From contig BDDC01000349.1 of assembly GCA_001662425.1 (NCBI GenBank), positions 1 to 53,173 of the forward strand: 53,173 nucleotides of DNA, given 5' to 3'. The notes beneath the pieces were generated by a model. That model saw nothing but the letters and a program-made list of their open reading frames with translations. It did not search any database and was not told the origin of the DNA. A program made the position numbers and the translations under genes. Source of the DNA: Chlamydomonas sphaeroides. Taxonomy: Eukaryota; Chlorophyta; Chlorophyceae; Chlamydomonadales; Chlamydomonadaceae. This document shows positions 20,967-31,700 of this stretch, piece after piece; within the stretch, counting starts at the first letter, position 1, and every line of letters begins with the position of its first letter.

Positions 20967-22490
20967 CGCCAGACCCCTCAATATCCCTCAACCCTCACTG
21001 AAACTCCCATGCACAATACAGTGAGGAGGTTGCGCCGCTAAACAGGAAAACGCAGGAAAGGAGGTACCGACCGCCGCGCAAGGGAAGTCTGTTGGCGGGG
21101 GCACGCCGGAACACGCTTGGGGCGCACTGGGGTTACGAAGCGGTGGTTGCACGGAGCGGGAATGTGGGGTTACGCCGCGGGTTAAACAGGGTTGTGGAGG
21201 CGACGGGGCTGGGGCGCTGTTTGTATGCTCCCAGCCATCCCCATACACGCGCTTGCCGTGCGTGTGTTAGCGCAAGCATACATACAGGTCCGTGTAATTT
21301 ATCGTCCGAGCTTTCCAAGCCTCTCGTGGCCTTCTAAAGCGGTACGTTACATATATATAGGGGGCCGGCGACACCGTCGATGGCAGCCAGCCCTCAGGGC
21401 CAGTGACAATCTCGCTGCGGGCAACCGAAATAAGGGATCAGCCCTAACAGCGCCACGGTGGACAGAGGACGACAGTACGTCGCTCAATACGTCGTAGTAC
21501 GTCCTGTACGTCGCTGGCTTGGGTTACAATGACTCTCTGCATGCGCATTCATGCAAACCCCTTCCGCTTGCGCGCTTCATACAGTGCTTGCGCTGTGGCC
21601 GTCGCGCCGCATTTCTACCAGCTGCTGGCATTCGTCTTTTTATTCAACCCAACGGCTCGCGCGGCGCACTCGCGCTGTGAGCCCTACCTGTGAGCCATGT
21701 CGCTCACTGTGATGAGCGGCATGAGCCCTGTGCGTCATGAGCAACGTCCAGGCCGGCGCCAAATTTAGGCGGCAAGCGGGAGGCAGCGATCATCCTGCAG
21801 GGTCCTGCCTCTCTAAGGTTGATGCAGCCGGCAGCGACGCGCATTCGAGCACGAGCGAGCGCGTAGCGCGGGTGGCAGCGCACGGCGGCCGCGGTTGGGG
21901 CGACCAGGGAGGCGACCACGGGCGGGGGGCTCCCTATCCTGCGGCCGACCCCTTGCCGACATGCGCCGCTCATCGCCTGCCTTGCTGTCGTGCGGCGCCC
22001 CGGCACGACACACCATCAAGATAGACATACAACAAGCAACAGCTACAACAGGATGTTGATATGCATGCGATGCGCGATAAGGTTTGACGTGCGTCATCGA
22101 ACGTGCTATCCAGCAAGGAAGATCTCCCCTGCTGGTGCTATTCGCGAGGCACCACGGCGCAGAGTGAGGCAGTGAGGCAGCACGCGGGAGCCGCAGCGCG
22201 GGGACGCCGACCGGGCCCAGGCAGAGGCGTGACGATGGCAGCGCTCGGGATCTGGTGGGGGCAAGCGGACGCGCAGCGGTGCTGGGGCTGCAACGAATCA
22301 AGGGTAATACCGTACTGGCGAGCGCCTCTCTGGCTTGCCCTCTGGCCGGCCGGCTGGCTGGGCGGAGGCTGCGGTGGACGTGGCCGCTGGCTGCTCTGAC
22401 AAGCTCAGGGGCCGGGGGTGCCGGCCGCGTCCTCTGAGGCGCCTGGCCCGCCGCCGCCCCGCCCCCGGGCTCGCATCTTAGTCACCCAGG

Positions 22491-22790
22491 TCACCCGCCA
22501 TACATGTCTCCCTTACCATTAACGTCGGAGGGCCAGGTGAATTCCCATTCATTCTTATTCCTCAAAATGTCACCCCCCGTGTTGGCCAGCTCCCACCAGT
22601 GGGGATGGATGTCATCCGGGCTGAGAGCAACCTGAGCCGGCCAAAGGCTAGCGAGCGAGGTCTCCCAGTTTGCCACTCGGCACGCGCCAGCTGCCGTCTT
22701 TGGCGCCACCTTGGGTGACTCGACGGCCGCAAGGCGAAGGGAAACATTAGCCCCGGATGACTTGGAAGCGGGTACAATGCGAGCCCTTCG
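22491..22790 (-). CDS. Possible coding fragment, unrecognised
   Basis: The minus-strand frame ending at 22491 gives a protein-like C-terminus (CRVANWETSLASLWPAQVAL, PDDIHPHWWELANTGGDI, EWEFTWPSDVNGKGD) rich in W, D and E. Codon use is less GC3-biased than in the real genes. It has no in-phase partner exon and no family match. It may be a decayed transposon or gene fragment. Confidence 0.25.
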   Translation of the reverse strand, partial: RRARIVPASKSSGANVSLRLAAVESPKVAPKTAAGACRVANWETSLASLWPAQVALSPDDIHPHWWELANTGGDILRNKNEWEFTWPSDVNGKGDMYGG

Positions 22791-23408
22791 CACCGCATGC
22801 GTGCCGTCTCTGTGGCCCCCTGTGCCTGTGCGGCGTGACGACGACTGGCGCCGCCGGTCTACGTGGCTCGCTGCAGCGATGCCGATGAAGTCCCGGCGGA
22901 TGCTGCACACCCGTTTACACAGATCACAGCCGCAAGCCTGCCGCGGCAGGGGATCCATCGCAGCCCCGTCCCGCCTGTGCTGGCGCGAGCCCACTGGGTG
23001 GCACGGCGCCCACGGCATCGGCATTGCTGCGACCTTGCCCTACTGCATACATCAAATGCACGGGGCCGCGGTCCGGCCGTTGGCCATGGAAACGGCCAAC
23101 GCTCGGCCCCTACTGGCCCGCCGGGAGCCGCTATACAGCCATCCGTGTCGGCGTTTAATGATTAACCAGCTAGCGTGGAAGTCCGAGTCAGCTGCGTAAA
23201 AAAACCATTGCCACCCGAGTCGGCTTCGCGTCACGAGGCACCTCGCCTTGCTGCGCAGCCGTTGTACCGCAGCCGGACGCGCAAGTGACCAGATGTATGC
23301 TGGTAGGCGAGAACGTTCGCCTGGCCACCGCAAACAGCCTGTCCAAGCCGCGTCAGCCCGGCGCCCGTTGGCAGCACCACCATATGCTTGTGGCGATGCC
23401 GGCGCGCC

Positions 23409-23488
23409 TATCCACCCAGCTGCTTATCCACCCAGCTGCCCATCCACCCAGCTGCCTATCCACCCAGCTGCCTATCCACCCCGCTACC
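23409..23488 (+). repeat. 16-bp minisatellite, five copies
   Basis: Five tandem units of TATCCACCCAGCTGCC, the last diverged. The unit length is not a multiple of three and no gene overlaps it. Confidence 0.9.
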
Positions 23489-23766
23489 CCGCTACCCAGC
23501 GGCTCCCGCGAGCTGCCCCTGCATGATGCGCCAGGACCTCCTGACATGTGTCAGTGCGTCAGTGTGTCCGTAATAGTCGCGAGAAGCACACAAACAGGCC
23601 CACTCGACTGCCGCCGCACGCTGGCACTACTGGCACCCCCACATTATTCAGCAGCCGCAGGGGCCGGCTGCCCCACGGTCGCTGCGCCGCCCCAAGCAGG
23701 GCACACGGCTCGCCGCCCGCACACCAGCGTGGCTCCGTGCGTGGGCTAGATAGGCAGGGCGCAGCG

Positions 23767-25427
23767 CTAGCGCCGCCGGCGCCCGCCCCGCCGCCCCGAC
23801 GGCGTGCAGTCGCCGCCGCCACCGCCACCTGAGGCAGTGGCGCAAGGCGGCAAAGGCCGGCGGCGGCGCAAGGCATCAGGTGGCCGTGCCTACCCAAGCC
23901 ACCCAACCCAACTAGCACGCGCGCCGCACAAGCACAGCGTGTTCCTATCCCTGATGTACGGACGCACAGCACAGCTCCGTACAGAGGTACGGCCGGTGCG
24001 GCGCAGCGCAGCCCCAGGCCCCGCCCGCCGCCCCGGACTCACCCGCCTCCTCCTCGCCATGCTGCCCGGCCTCCTCCTCCACCTCCTCCGAGCCGCCGCC
24101 GTTGCCAGCCTCCGCCTCGCCGCCGCAGCCGCGCCGCCGCCCAGACTTGTCGCCCGACCCGCCCGCCCGCCGGCTGCCTCCGCCGCCGCCGCTGCCGCCG
24201 TTCACGGCGGCCCAGGCCTGCCGGGTGGCCTCCTCCCGCTCCGCGCGCCGGGCCGTCAGCGCGGCGTCCAGCGCAGGGCGAGGGAAGATCTGCAGCCGCA
24301 CGTCTCGGAGCGCGTCAGGGATGGGCCAGGGAAGGCGCACGGGGCGCTACAGACAGACGCTGCTCAAAGCGGGGGTGGCAGGCCACTGCCTCTCTGGGCG
24401 CTGCCATGCGTTCTTAATGCCAATCCAGGTTTAGCGACGGGACTAGCCGCGATGCGCTGGCGTGCCTCAGGCCCTACCCCGAGGTCGCCTCCTGCCCGAT
24501 GGCGCGTACGGCGCCGTTTGAGCCACACTTCGAAACTCTGTGTACAGCACCGTACCTTTTGTACGAGCGTGTCCAGCAGGCTGTCGTACATGACCCTGGG
24601 CGGGTGGTGATCGAAGGGGTTGGGCCCCAGCACCGTGCCGCAGGGCGGCGGCCCGGGCGCGGGGCACACGTTGTGGTTGCCGCCGATGTCCAGCCGCGCC
24701 TCCAGGCAGTCGTAGCAGACTGTGGCAGGGCAGGGCAGGAGGGAGAGGATGCCGTTTGGCGGGTACGCCTAGGTGGCACAGGTACCGTATGACATGCGCA
24801 TAGTAGGTGTACACAAGCGGGCTCATCGTGATCGCCAACTAAAGGTGCGATGTCCGTTGCGCGCGAATATCGTACGCTGCTGCGCAGCAAGCCGCAGGTT
24901 GTTTCTGTTTGGAGCGGCTAGCACGTCGACGATGACACGCCGACTGTATGGCCAGCGGGCAGTGGTGTCGCACCAGACGGCTTCTAAAGCAGCCCAGGGC
25001 AACCGAAGAGCCGGGCACGCGCTCCCCCTCCATCCATATTTAGGCTCTTGGTGCTCGGACACCCTGCATCATACCCACAATGGTGGCCGCACTCGAGCAC
25101 AGTCATGGCCTCCTTTAGCAGCCCTTGGCACAGAAGGCAAGAGAGCGACAGCGCCATGGGCGCCGACGGCCGCTCCTGCGTTTGCTGCTCATCGAGCGTC
25201 GCTTGAGGCTGTGGCTGCCACCAGCTGCTGTCAGCGGCATCGAAGTCGGCATCGGAGGCCCGGGCTGGCGCCAGGGGCGCGGGGTCCTGGGCCGGGAACA
25301 GGGGAGTTCGGGCGGTTTTACACGGGGCGGGTGCCGTAGCGGAGTTGCGTGCTAGGCGCACCTCGCCGTGCCCTCGCCGCCTTCGCTTTGTTCCTGAGCC
25401 TTCAATAAATGGGGTCGTCTGTGACAT
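23767..25427 (-). CDS. RING-finger protein, DRIP/Polycomb (PCGF/RING1) type
   Basis: Exons 25427-25079, 24719-24556, 24289-24043, 23828-23767, all in phase; 273 residues. The RING is at residues 97-143: CLLC (97-100), ECGHHFCYDC (112-121; the F is restored by splicing at GTGGGT), then NVC (135) and C143. It is followed by a DRIP-like tail (YDSLLDTLVQKIFPRPALD). Such proteins are E3 ubiquitin ligases or Polycomb-complex subunits in the nucleus. After the RING comes a charged helix (ARRAEREEATRQAW), Gly- and Glu-rich low complexity and a basic end (GRRGGRRRR), which suits nuclear location. The last metal pair is C-x7-C instead of C-x2-C because of a PAPGPPP insert. I chose the ATG at 25427; an in-frame upstream extension has no ATG of similar quality. 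Confidence 0.82.
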
Positions 25428-25960
25428 GCTGACGCATCGCAGCGGTGTGTTGCTGGGCGTTCCCTTCTTTGGCGTCAATAGGGCTAGTCGAGATAAAAGT
25501 GTGCTAGGACTGCCAAGCAGTTGATGATACGAGCGCTTGCCGCTCTTCTCCGCGGTCGCATTGCTACCCTCCAGCGTGCTGTGGCCCTGCCAGGGCAACA
25601 AGAAGCAGTATCGATATAAGCAAATACGCAGCAAAGATATATCAGGTTTGCGTGCCTACAAACAACTTGCGACGTCCGCCAGGGTTTGGCGGGGTGGCCG
25701 TGCCGAGACCGGTAGCGCGCCCCGCATGCAATCGCCGCGGCGACATCCATCTCGCGCACATCGCATTTATGTCGCTCTCTCACTCCTAATGCAGAAGCCC
25801 CCGCCGCTGCACCCCGGTGCTTGCTCGCTCCATCGTCAGCACCGGAACATCCAGCGTTATCCAGCATTGCTCGCGCTGCCTCCCGCGTTACCCGTAGCTA
25901 CGCTTCGGAAGCAGTTGTCGAAAAATTTGGTACTCGTGAACGTTGGCGGCAGCTGCAACC
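25428..25960. promoter_or_regulatory. Divergent intergenic region
   Basis: 533 bp separate the RING gene start (minus) and the unknown plus-strand gene start. It is moderately AT-rich near 25590-25650. No specific motif can be defended. Confidence 0.45.
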
Positions 25961-27879
25961 ATGTCCGGTGCCGCCCTGTCGGCATGGCGCAGCCCCTCGG
26001 GATTGGCGTTCCCCCGGGGCTCCCGCGCATCGCGGACCAACAATCCGGTGCAACAGTTCGCTGAGGCGGTCTGCTTTCGCGTTGAGCGCCTCCAAGAGCG
26101 GCTCGGCGAGGGCACAGCGGCGGCGGACCTCGCCGTCGCCAAGCCCGGCGCCGCCTCGGCCCTGCTGGGGACAGACTTCCGGCTGTGGGACGGACCGCTC
26201 GCAGGAGTGGCGCATCAGGTTCGCCACCGTACTGGGAGAGTTGCAACCGGCACTTCGCCCACACACAGTCCGCCCGGTTGGCCCCGCCTGCCCCCTACCT
26301 TGCCGCCACGCCCCCCCATAGGCTGGTCAGTTCGCCGCGCTCCAAGAGGGCCCCGGGGCGGAAGCGGCTGCCGAGCCGCCAGCGCCGCTTGCCCAGGCAG
26401 GACGCGCTGCGGGGCCGAAGTCTGGCGCTGTCGATCCCAACAGCGACCGCATGCCTAGCCACGCCCCTGGGTCCTTCCTGTCATGCCGCATCCTGCGCCA
26501 CAGCGTGCTGCCGCTGCGGGGTCCGCAGCCCCGCCCTCCACACGCTGCAATCTCGCTGCCCCTGCCTGCACTGGCGCCGGCCCGTCCACACACGACCGCG
26601 ACCCGCATCCACATCCCCCACATCCCACAATCACGCTCCTTGCCCGCATGGTCGGTGCGCCCCTGCCGCGCCAATCGCTGCCGCCGCAGGCGCTGGCGTC
26701 CGACCTGCAGCTGCTCGCCTCGCTGGCAGACGTGACGCAGGACATCATGTACGACGCCGGCGGCAGCGAGTCCGACTTTGCCGTACTGCCGTTTGTACTG
26801 GAGCCGCGCCTGCCGCCCGCCGACGGCATTGAGCCGGCGGGGCCGTCGACCGCTGGCGGCGCTGAGGCAGGTGCCGGCGGCGGCGGCGGCCGCTCGGGGT
26901 GGTGGAGCTTGGAGCGTGCGCTGGCGACGCCGCTGAGCTGGTCCGAGGTGGCGGAAAGCCTGCGGGTGGCGCCCGCGGTGGCGGCATCGTGCCAGGCCCC
27001 GCTTGTGTTTGACAGCCGCGCCGCATTCCTCAGGTGGGGTGTGGGCGCTGCTGGCTGCGTCACCGGTACTGCGCGTCGCCTCCTCGCACTTGGGAAAGCG
27101 ACAGGCGGCTGTCGGAGGCGTTAGCGCGCGCCCTGCCCCGCACGGGAAGCACGGCAGGGCCGGCCGCGCGTGCTGCTTGCGACTGGCACGCCGGCCAAGA
27201 CGCCCGGCCATCGCCTTGCTCCGCCTGGCCATCGTCCTGCCCCCCGCCCCCCGCCTCTCGGTGCTGCCCCCGCCCCACTAGCCATATGCGCGAGAAACAC
27301 ACCTCCCGCCTCAGCGCCGAGCCGCCAGCCGCGGCCGGCGGCGCCGTGCCGGCAGCAGTCATAGCTGGCAGCGGCGGTAGCGACCAGGGGCCGCTGTCCT
27401 GCAGCGCGGCGATGGATGCGGCGGCGACGGCTCTGGCGGACGCGGTGGTCTTCCCCGCGGCGCTGCAGGTGCGCTGTGCGTTGCGCGTTGTGCGACCCCT
27501 CGCGGCGACCCAGGCGCCCGGCCTTGCCAGGATACAGCCCAGCACAGCCCCCCTGGCTGCCTCGTGCCCAGCTGGCGGCTGGTGCGCTGCTGGATGCCGC
27601 CCAGGTCCGGTAGCTCGCGGGTGTGGTGGCAAGTGTGGGGTGCAGGTATCCTGGCCGTTATCTTGCTGGGCGCTGCCCACGAGATGTGCAGCCGTGGTGG
27701 CAAGTGTGGAGCGCATCCCGACACGTTGCCTGCCTTGCCCGGCCCGTGCTGGCCCTTGGCCGCAGGTGGTGCTCGGCTCGGAGGCGCTCGGCTGGAACCC
27801 GCTGCCGCTGCTGTGGCTGGGCCGCTCGCGGAGGAGCGGTGCCATACTGGGGCTCATGACCGCCGTGGTGTGGACGTGA
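25961..27879 (+). CDS. Unknown protein with probable organelle transit peptide and C2H2-like half-finger
   Basis: Exons 25961-26218, 26322-26504, 26690-27033, 27282-27468, 27766-27879 keep phase and give 361 residues. The exon 2 donor (CACAGC|GTGCTG) is the least certain. The N-terminus (MSGAALSAWRSPSGLAFPRG, then SRASRT) is Arg/Ser/Ala-rich without acids, like a mitochondrial or plastid transit peptide. Later come a helical stretch (QFAEAVCFRVERLQERLG), a conserved-looking core (DLQLLASLADVTQDIMYDAG, FAVLPFVLEPRLP, PLSWSEVAESLRV) and FDSRAAFLSHMREKH, which fits the second half of a C2H2 finger but lacks the first CxxC. It ends VVLGSEALGWNPLPLLWLGR plus a short tail. I know no family for it. 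Confidence 0.6.
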
Positions 27880-28188
27880 GGGCGGTGGGGTGTGGGAAGG
27901 GGTGCAGGGACGTGAGGAGTCACTCATGAGGTGAGGGCGCAGGATGTCGGGTGGCAGGGGCGGCGAGGGCTGCTAGGAGCCAGGCGCATGAGCGAGGGCG
28001 TGTTGCGCGGACGCAGGCTTGAGTGTTGCAAGGAGGACGTCCAGTCGCTCCGTGTTTGGGGGTTTGCGCAGGGGAGCGGGATCGCAGGAGGGGCTAGGGG
28101 CTGCGTCGGCTCAGGATCCGCAGCAGATGGCCGCGGTGTGAGGAACGGTGCTCGGGGCACCAGGAGGTCATGGGGCGGGGCATCGCAC

Positions 28189-28261
28189 AGGAGGGCTCCT
28201 GACACAGCTACACACAGGAGGGCTCCTGACACAGCTACACACAGGAGGGCTCCTGGCTACG
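28189..28261 (+). repeat. 27-bp tandem repeat, about 2.7 copies
   Basis: Units start at 28189, 28216 and 28243; each begins with the palindrome AGGAGGGCTCCT. It lies between the convergent genes at 27879 and 28789. Confidence 0.85.
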
Positions 28262-28381
28262 CACACACGCCGCATTGCGCCCAGTGGGCTGCGGCACCAG
28301 TAGCATGACGCGGTGGGCGCCCATGGCCGGGCGGGGCGCTCAGACAGGCGGTGCGCGCCGCTCAGCCCTTGTACCTCATCA

Positions 28382-28386
28382 TGTAA
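28382..28386 (+). promoter_or_regulatory. Poly(A) signal TGTAA, unknown plus-strand gene
   Basis: First plus-strand TGTAA after the stop at 27879, giving a roughly 500-nt 3' UTR that includes the 27-bp repeat. Confidence 0.4.
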
Positions 28387-28604
28387 TTCGGCTCCCATTG
28401 ACTCTTCTGTGGACAGAGATACGCGGGCTGCTTTGGGGCGTGCGCATGTTTGGGCGGAGGGGATGAAGCGGCCGCAGGAGGCGGTGCAGATCCTACCCAT
28501 GCGAGGTGTGGCGGCCAGCGGCCCTCGGGCTCCTGCAGCTGCAGCGACGGCCTTGGCAGCTAGACCACGTTGCGGGCTGTCGAGTTGGGGGCCACAAGCC
28601 GGGG

Positions 28605-28609
28605 TTACA
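28605..28609 (-). promoter_or_regulatory. Poly(A) signal TGTAA, RAB3GAP2-like gene
   Basis: TGTAA on the minus strand, 180 nt after the stop at 28789. It supports the gene really ending there rather than splicing on through the GTGAGT that overlaps the stop codon. Confidence 0.6.
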
Positions 28610-28788
28610 GCGCGGCTCGCAGCGCAACTCCACAAACCATGCAGCGCCTGCTGCATCAGCAACAACGGCAACCGCTGACTGCCCTGGAGCCACACACAAC
28701 TGCGGCCGACACTGCGGCCGACTCGCGCGCCCCACGTCCTGGAGCCGACCGCGGACCGGGCGGACCGCAGAAGCAGCAGCGTGATGAC

Positions 28789-31700
28789 TCACGCCAGCAG
28801 CCCAAACATGGCCGCCACGTCCTGCAAGTCCAGGCCCCCGTGCGCCTCCGCCCCCAGCCCCAGCCCCTCAACCGCCTCGCCTCCGCCGCCGCCAGCCGAC
28901 GCGCCGCCTCCGCTGCAGCACAGCATGCAGCCGGCCGGCGTCAGCGGTGGCGCCGCCGCGGCGGCGGCGTCAGCGCCGCGCCAGCTGCCCAGCTCGCCGC
29001 CGGAGCAGCCGCCGCCGCCGCGCTGCAGTAGCCGGCAACGGCGCGGCACCGCGGCCGCCGCGAAGCGGCAGCCGTGCAGCGGCCACCACAGCTCCAGCGC
29101 CTGGCGGCGCGGCGCGTAGATGACGAGCAGCAGCGCGTGCGGCTCGGCCTCATGCCCGGCCTGGGTCGTGTGCAGGACCGGGGCGCCCGTGGGTGGTCGC
29201 GGCACGCTTCCGGCGAGTGGCTGGTGCCGGCTGTGAGGCGGGTGGTGTGGGTGCAAGGCGGTGGTGGAGGAGGAGGAGGCGGAGGAGGAAGAGGAGGCGG
29301 AGGAGGCGGAGGAGGAGGGGGATGGGGAGGAGGCGGTGACGGTGCCGGCCCGCTGCAGTGCGGCCACGGGTGCCTCCAGCCAGGCCACTTGGGCGTCGCG
29401 GTAGCCCTGCGGAACAGGGCGTTGTGGCGGCAGGCTTGCCCCGACGACTGTGTTGACGGTAGCTATCATTTTCCATCAGCCATCAGCAGCCAACATGCCC
29501 GCCGCAAAGGACTGGGCAGAAGAGCCGCATACGACCCATGCACACGGCCGACCAAAGGCCCACACGTGACTGCGCAGCACACCAGCAGCCCCCACACGTA
29601 CGGTACGGCGCCGTACCTTCCACATGCGAGCCACCACCGCCTGCGCCGTGTCCACCAGCAGCACGCGGCCCAGGCTGTCGGTGGCGGCCACCAGGCAGCC
29701 GTGCGGCGCGGGCGCCAGGGGTCCCAGCACGCAGCGCCCGTCGTCGCGATGCTGGCGCCACAGGCCGGTGGCGGGCGAGCGAGGCGCGTTGGCGGGCGAG
29801 GCGAAGGACGCGAGCGGCGGCGCGGGGGCGTTGGGGTCGCCGGGCTGGGCGGCGGCGGGCGCGTGGCCGGCGAGCAGCGGGTTGCGGATGAGGGCCGCGA
29901 TGCCTGTGTGGGTGGGCAGGTGGGAAGGGAGACGGAGCTGAGTCGTGCATGTGCAGGGGCGGAAGCACAGAGGCGCAGTGGGCGGGCTGGGCGTGTGCAG
30001 GGAGCGGTGTGGGGTTGTGGCAGGCTGGGGAGGTGGAGAAGGTACTCATCGCACGGGGCCGGTCCGTAGGGTCCGCTATCGCTCTAGGGCAGACGGCGAT
30101 GGGCAGCGAAGCATGGCCGGCGTCCCGCATGACCCGAAGCACATCGGCGACTCGATCGCGGCACATGGCCGGTGACCCCATTATGACGCACCGCTGCTGA
30201 TGGTCAGCGGCGCCGCCGCGACACTGCGCGCGGTGCGGGCCAGGCCCATGACCCCGCTGGCGACGCTCGAGATGTACGACAGCGCGCCGCCGCCGCCACC
30301 CGCTGCCTCGTCTACCTCGAGCGCCGCCAGGCAGGCGGGCCGGTCGCCGCCTGCGCGGGGGTTACCGTCGCACAGCAGGTTGGCGGCCGAGGCGTGGGCC
30401 GGCACTGGATGCAGTGCATTGGAACATGCCTTGCGTGGGACATGCCCGGCGTTGCCCGCGCATGGAGCAGGCAGCAGTGTGCGGTCACACGAATCGCATG
30501 CGCCCATGCGCGCAGCCCCAGCGCCTGCCACGCCAGGAACAGGGCCCTGCCGCATACCCCCACCGCAGCCCGGCCCTACCCGCCAGAAACAGGGTCTTGC
30601 CGGTGGCGGCCGAGGAGGCAGAGGACGAGGAGCCGATGCCCTGCGGCACACGCGCGGGGCGCTGGAGGTAGCCGTTGCCCACTGCCTTGCCGCTCGCTGC
30701 CCTCCGCCTACCTGCCTGCCTGCCATGGCGACGGTGCACGGCCTTGCGATCCCCTGCGCCCCCGCCGCCCGCCACCTGCAGCCCCACCTGCAGCAGGGAG
30801 TACAGGTCCCGGGGGCGCTGCCCGCAGCACACCACGCCCGTGCGCCCGCTGCCGGCCCGCAGCGCCGCCGGCACCTCCCACTTCTGGGCGGCCAGCGGCT
30901 TGACGTCGGGCCCGGCAGATGCGGACGAGCCCCACAGCCCGAACCTGCGGCGACGGGCCGGGCCGGGCGGGGGACGGGCCCCGGTGCAGGGCGATGCCGC
31001 GTCAGCGCCCACCCGGGTAGCGCGGGCGGTGAGGGCACCTCACGGCCCCACACAGCCGCCCTCGAGGCGTCAAGCCGCCGTTGGCCTCGCCCCACATGAT
31101 TGCATTGCGTGGGAAAGGGGCCGGGCGCTTGGTGCCCCCCGCCACATTGCGGCTCTGCATGCTTCGCAGTCCAGCCCCGATCGCCGGCCGCCGCCCCGCT
31201 CACAGCGACTGCCCGCCGCCGCTGCCGCCGCCGCCGGCAGAGCCCGCCGCCGCCGCCCGTGCCGCCGCCGCCGCGTAGCAGCTGGTGGCGGCGGCGCGCA
31301 GCTCCCACGCTGCCAGCCGCACCACCGCATCCGCCCAGCCCAGGGTAACGTCCTCCACGGCGTCGTCGGGTTTGAGGCCTGCGTGGTGGACCGGCGGGTT
31401 CGGCAGGGGTACGCTGGATCACGTAACCGGCGGTGGAAGGGCCGGGTCGCCACTGGCCAGACGGCGGCGGCCGTGCGTGCCGCGCTTCCATCCCATCCCA
31501 TCCCGGCGGGTGCCTCCAGGTGTGCGTCCAGGCAGGCCGCCGGTGGTGGTGCAGGGGCCGGGTCGCCCCACGGCGCCGGCCGTGCGTGCCCGGCGGCGGC
31601 CCTTGTGCTTCCCCCTCTCCCTGGCCAGCTCTGGCTGCACGCTAGACCGGGCCTCACCCATGCGCCAGGTCCGGACCGCGATGCTGAGCACCGGCCCCGA

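Larger units (their letters stand above)
17900..22490. other. Gene-poor stretch, 4.6 kb
   Basis: Neither strand has an ORF whose protein or codon use convinces me. It holds a GGCA microsatellite (about 18575-18593), TACGTC-rich sequence near 21475-21510, and the tRNA-like fold and palindromes listed separately. Confidence 0.4.

Noticed and set aside
22491..23024. Full 177-aa ORF as a complete gene
   Set aside because: Only the C-terminal ~90 residues look protein-like; the upstream part is Arg/Ser chance sequence, so only a low-confidence fragment is listed.
23409..23488. Short regularly spaced repeats resembling a CRISPR array
   Set aside because: Units are 16 bp, directly abutting with no spacers, in a eukaryotic nuclear context: a minisatellite.
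26327..27232. 301-aa ORF on the minus strand
   Set aside because: Antisense shadow of exons 2-3 of the plus-strand unknown gene; no start context or family features.
29074..30069. 331-aa ORF on the plus strand
   Set aside because: Antisense to RAB3GAP2-like exons 8-9; its Gly run is the complement of the poly-Ser tract.
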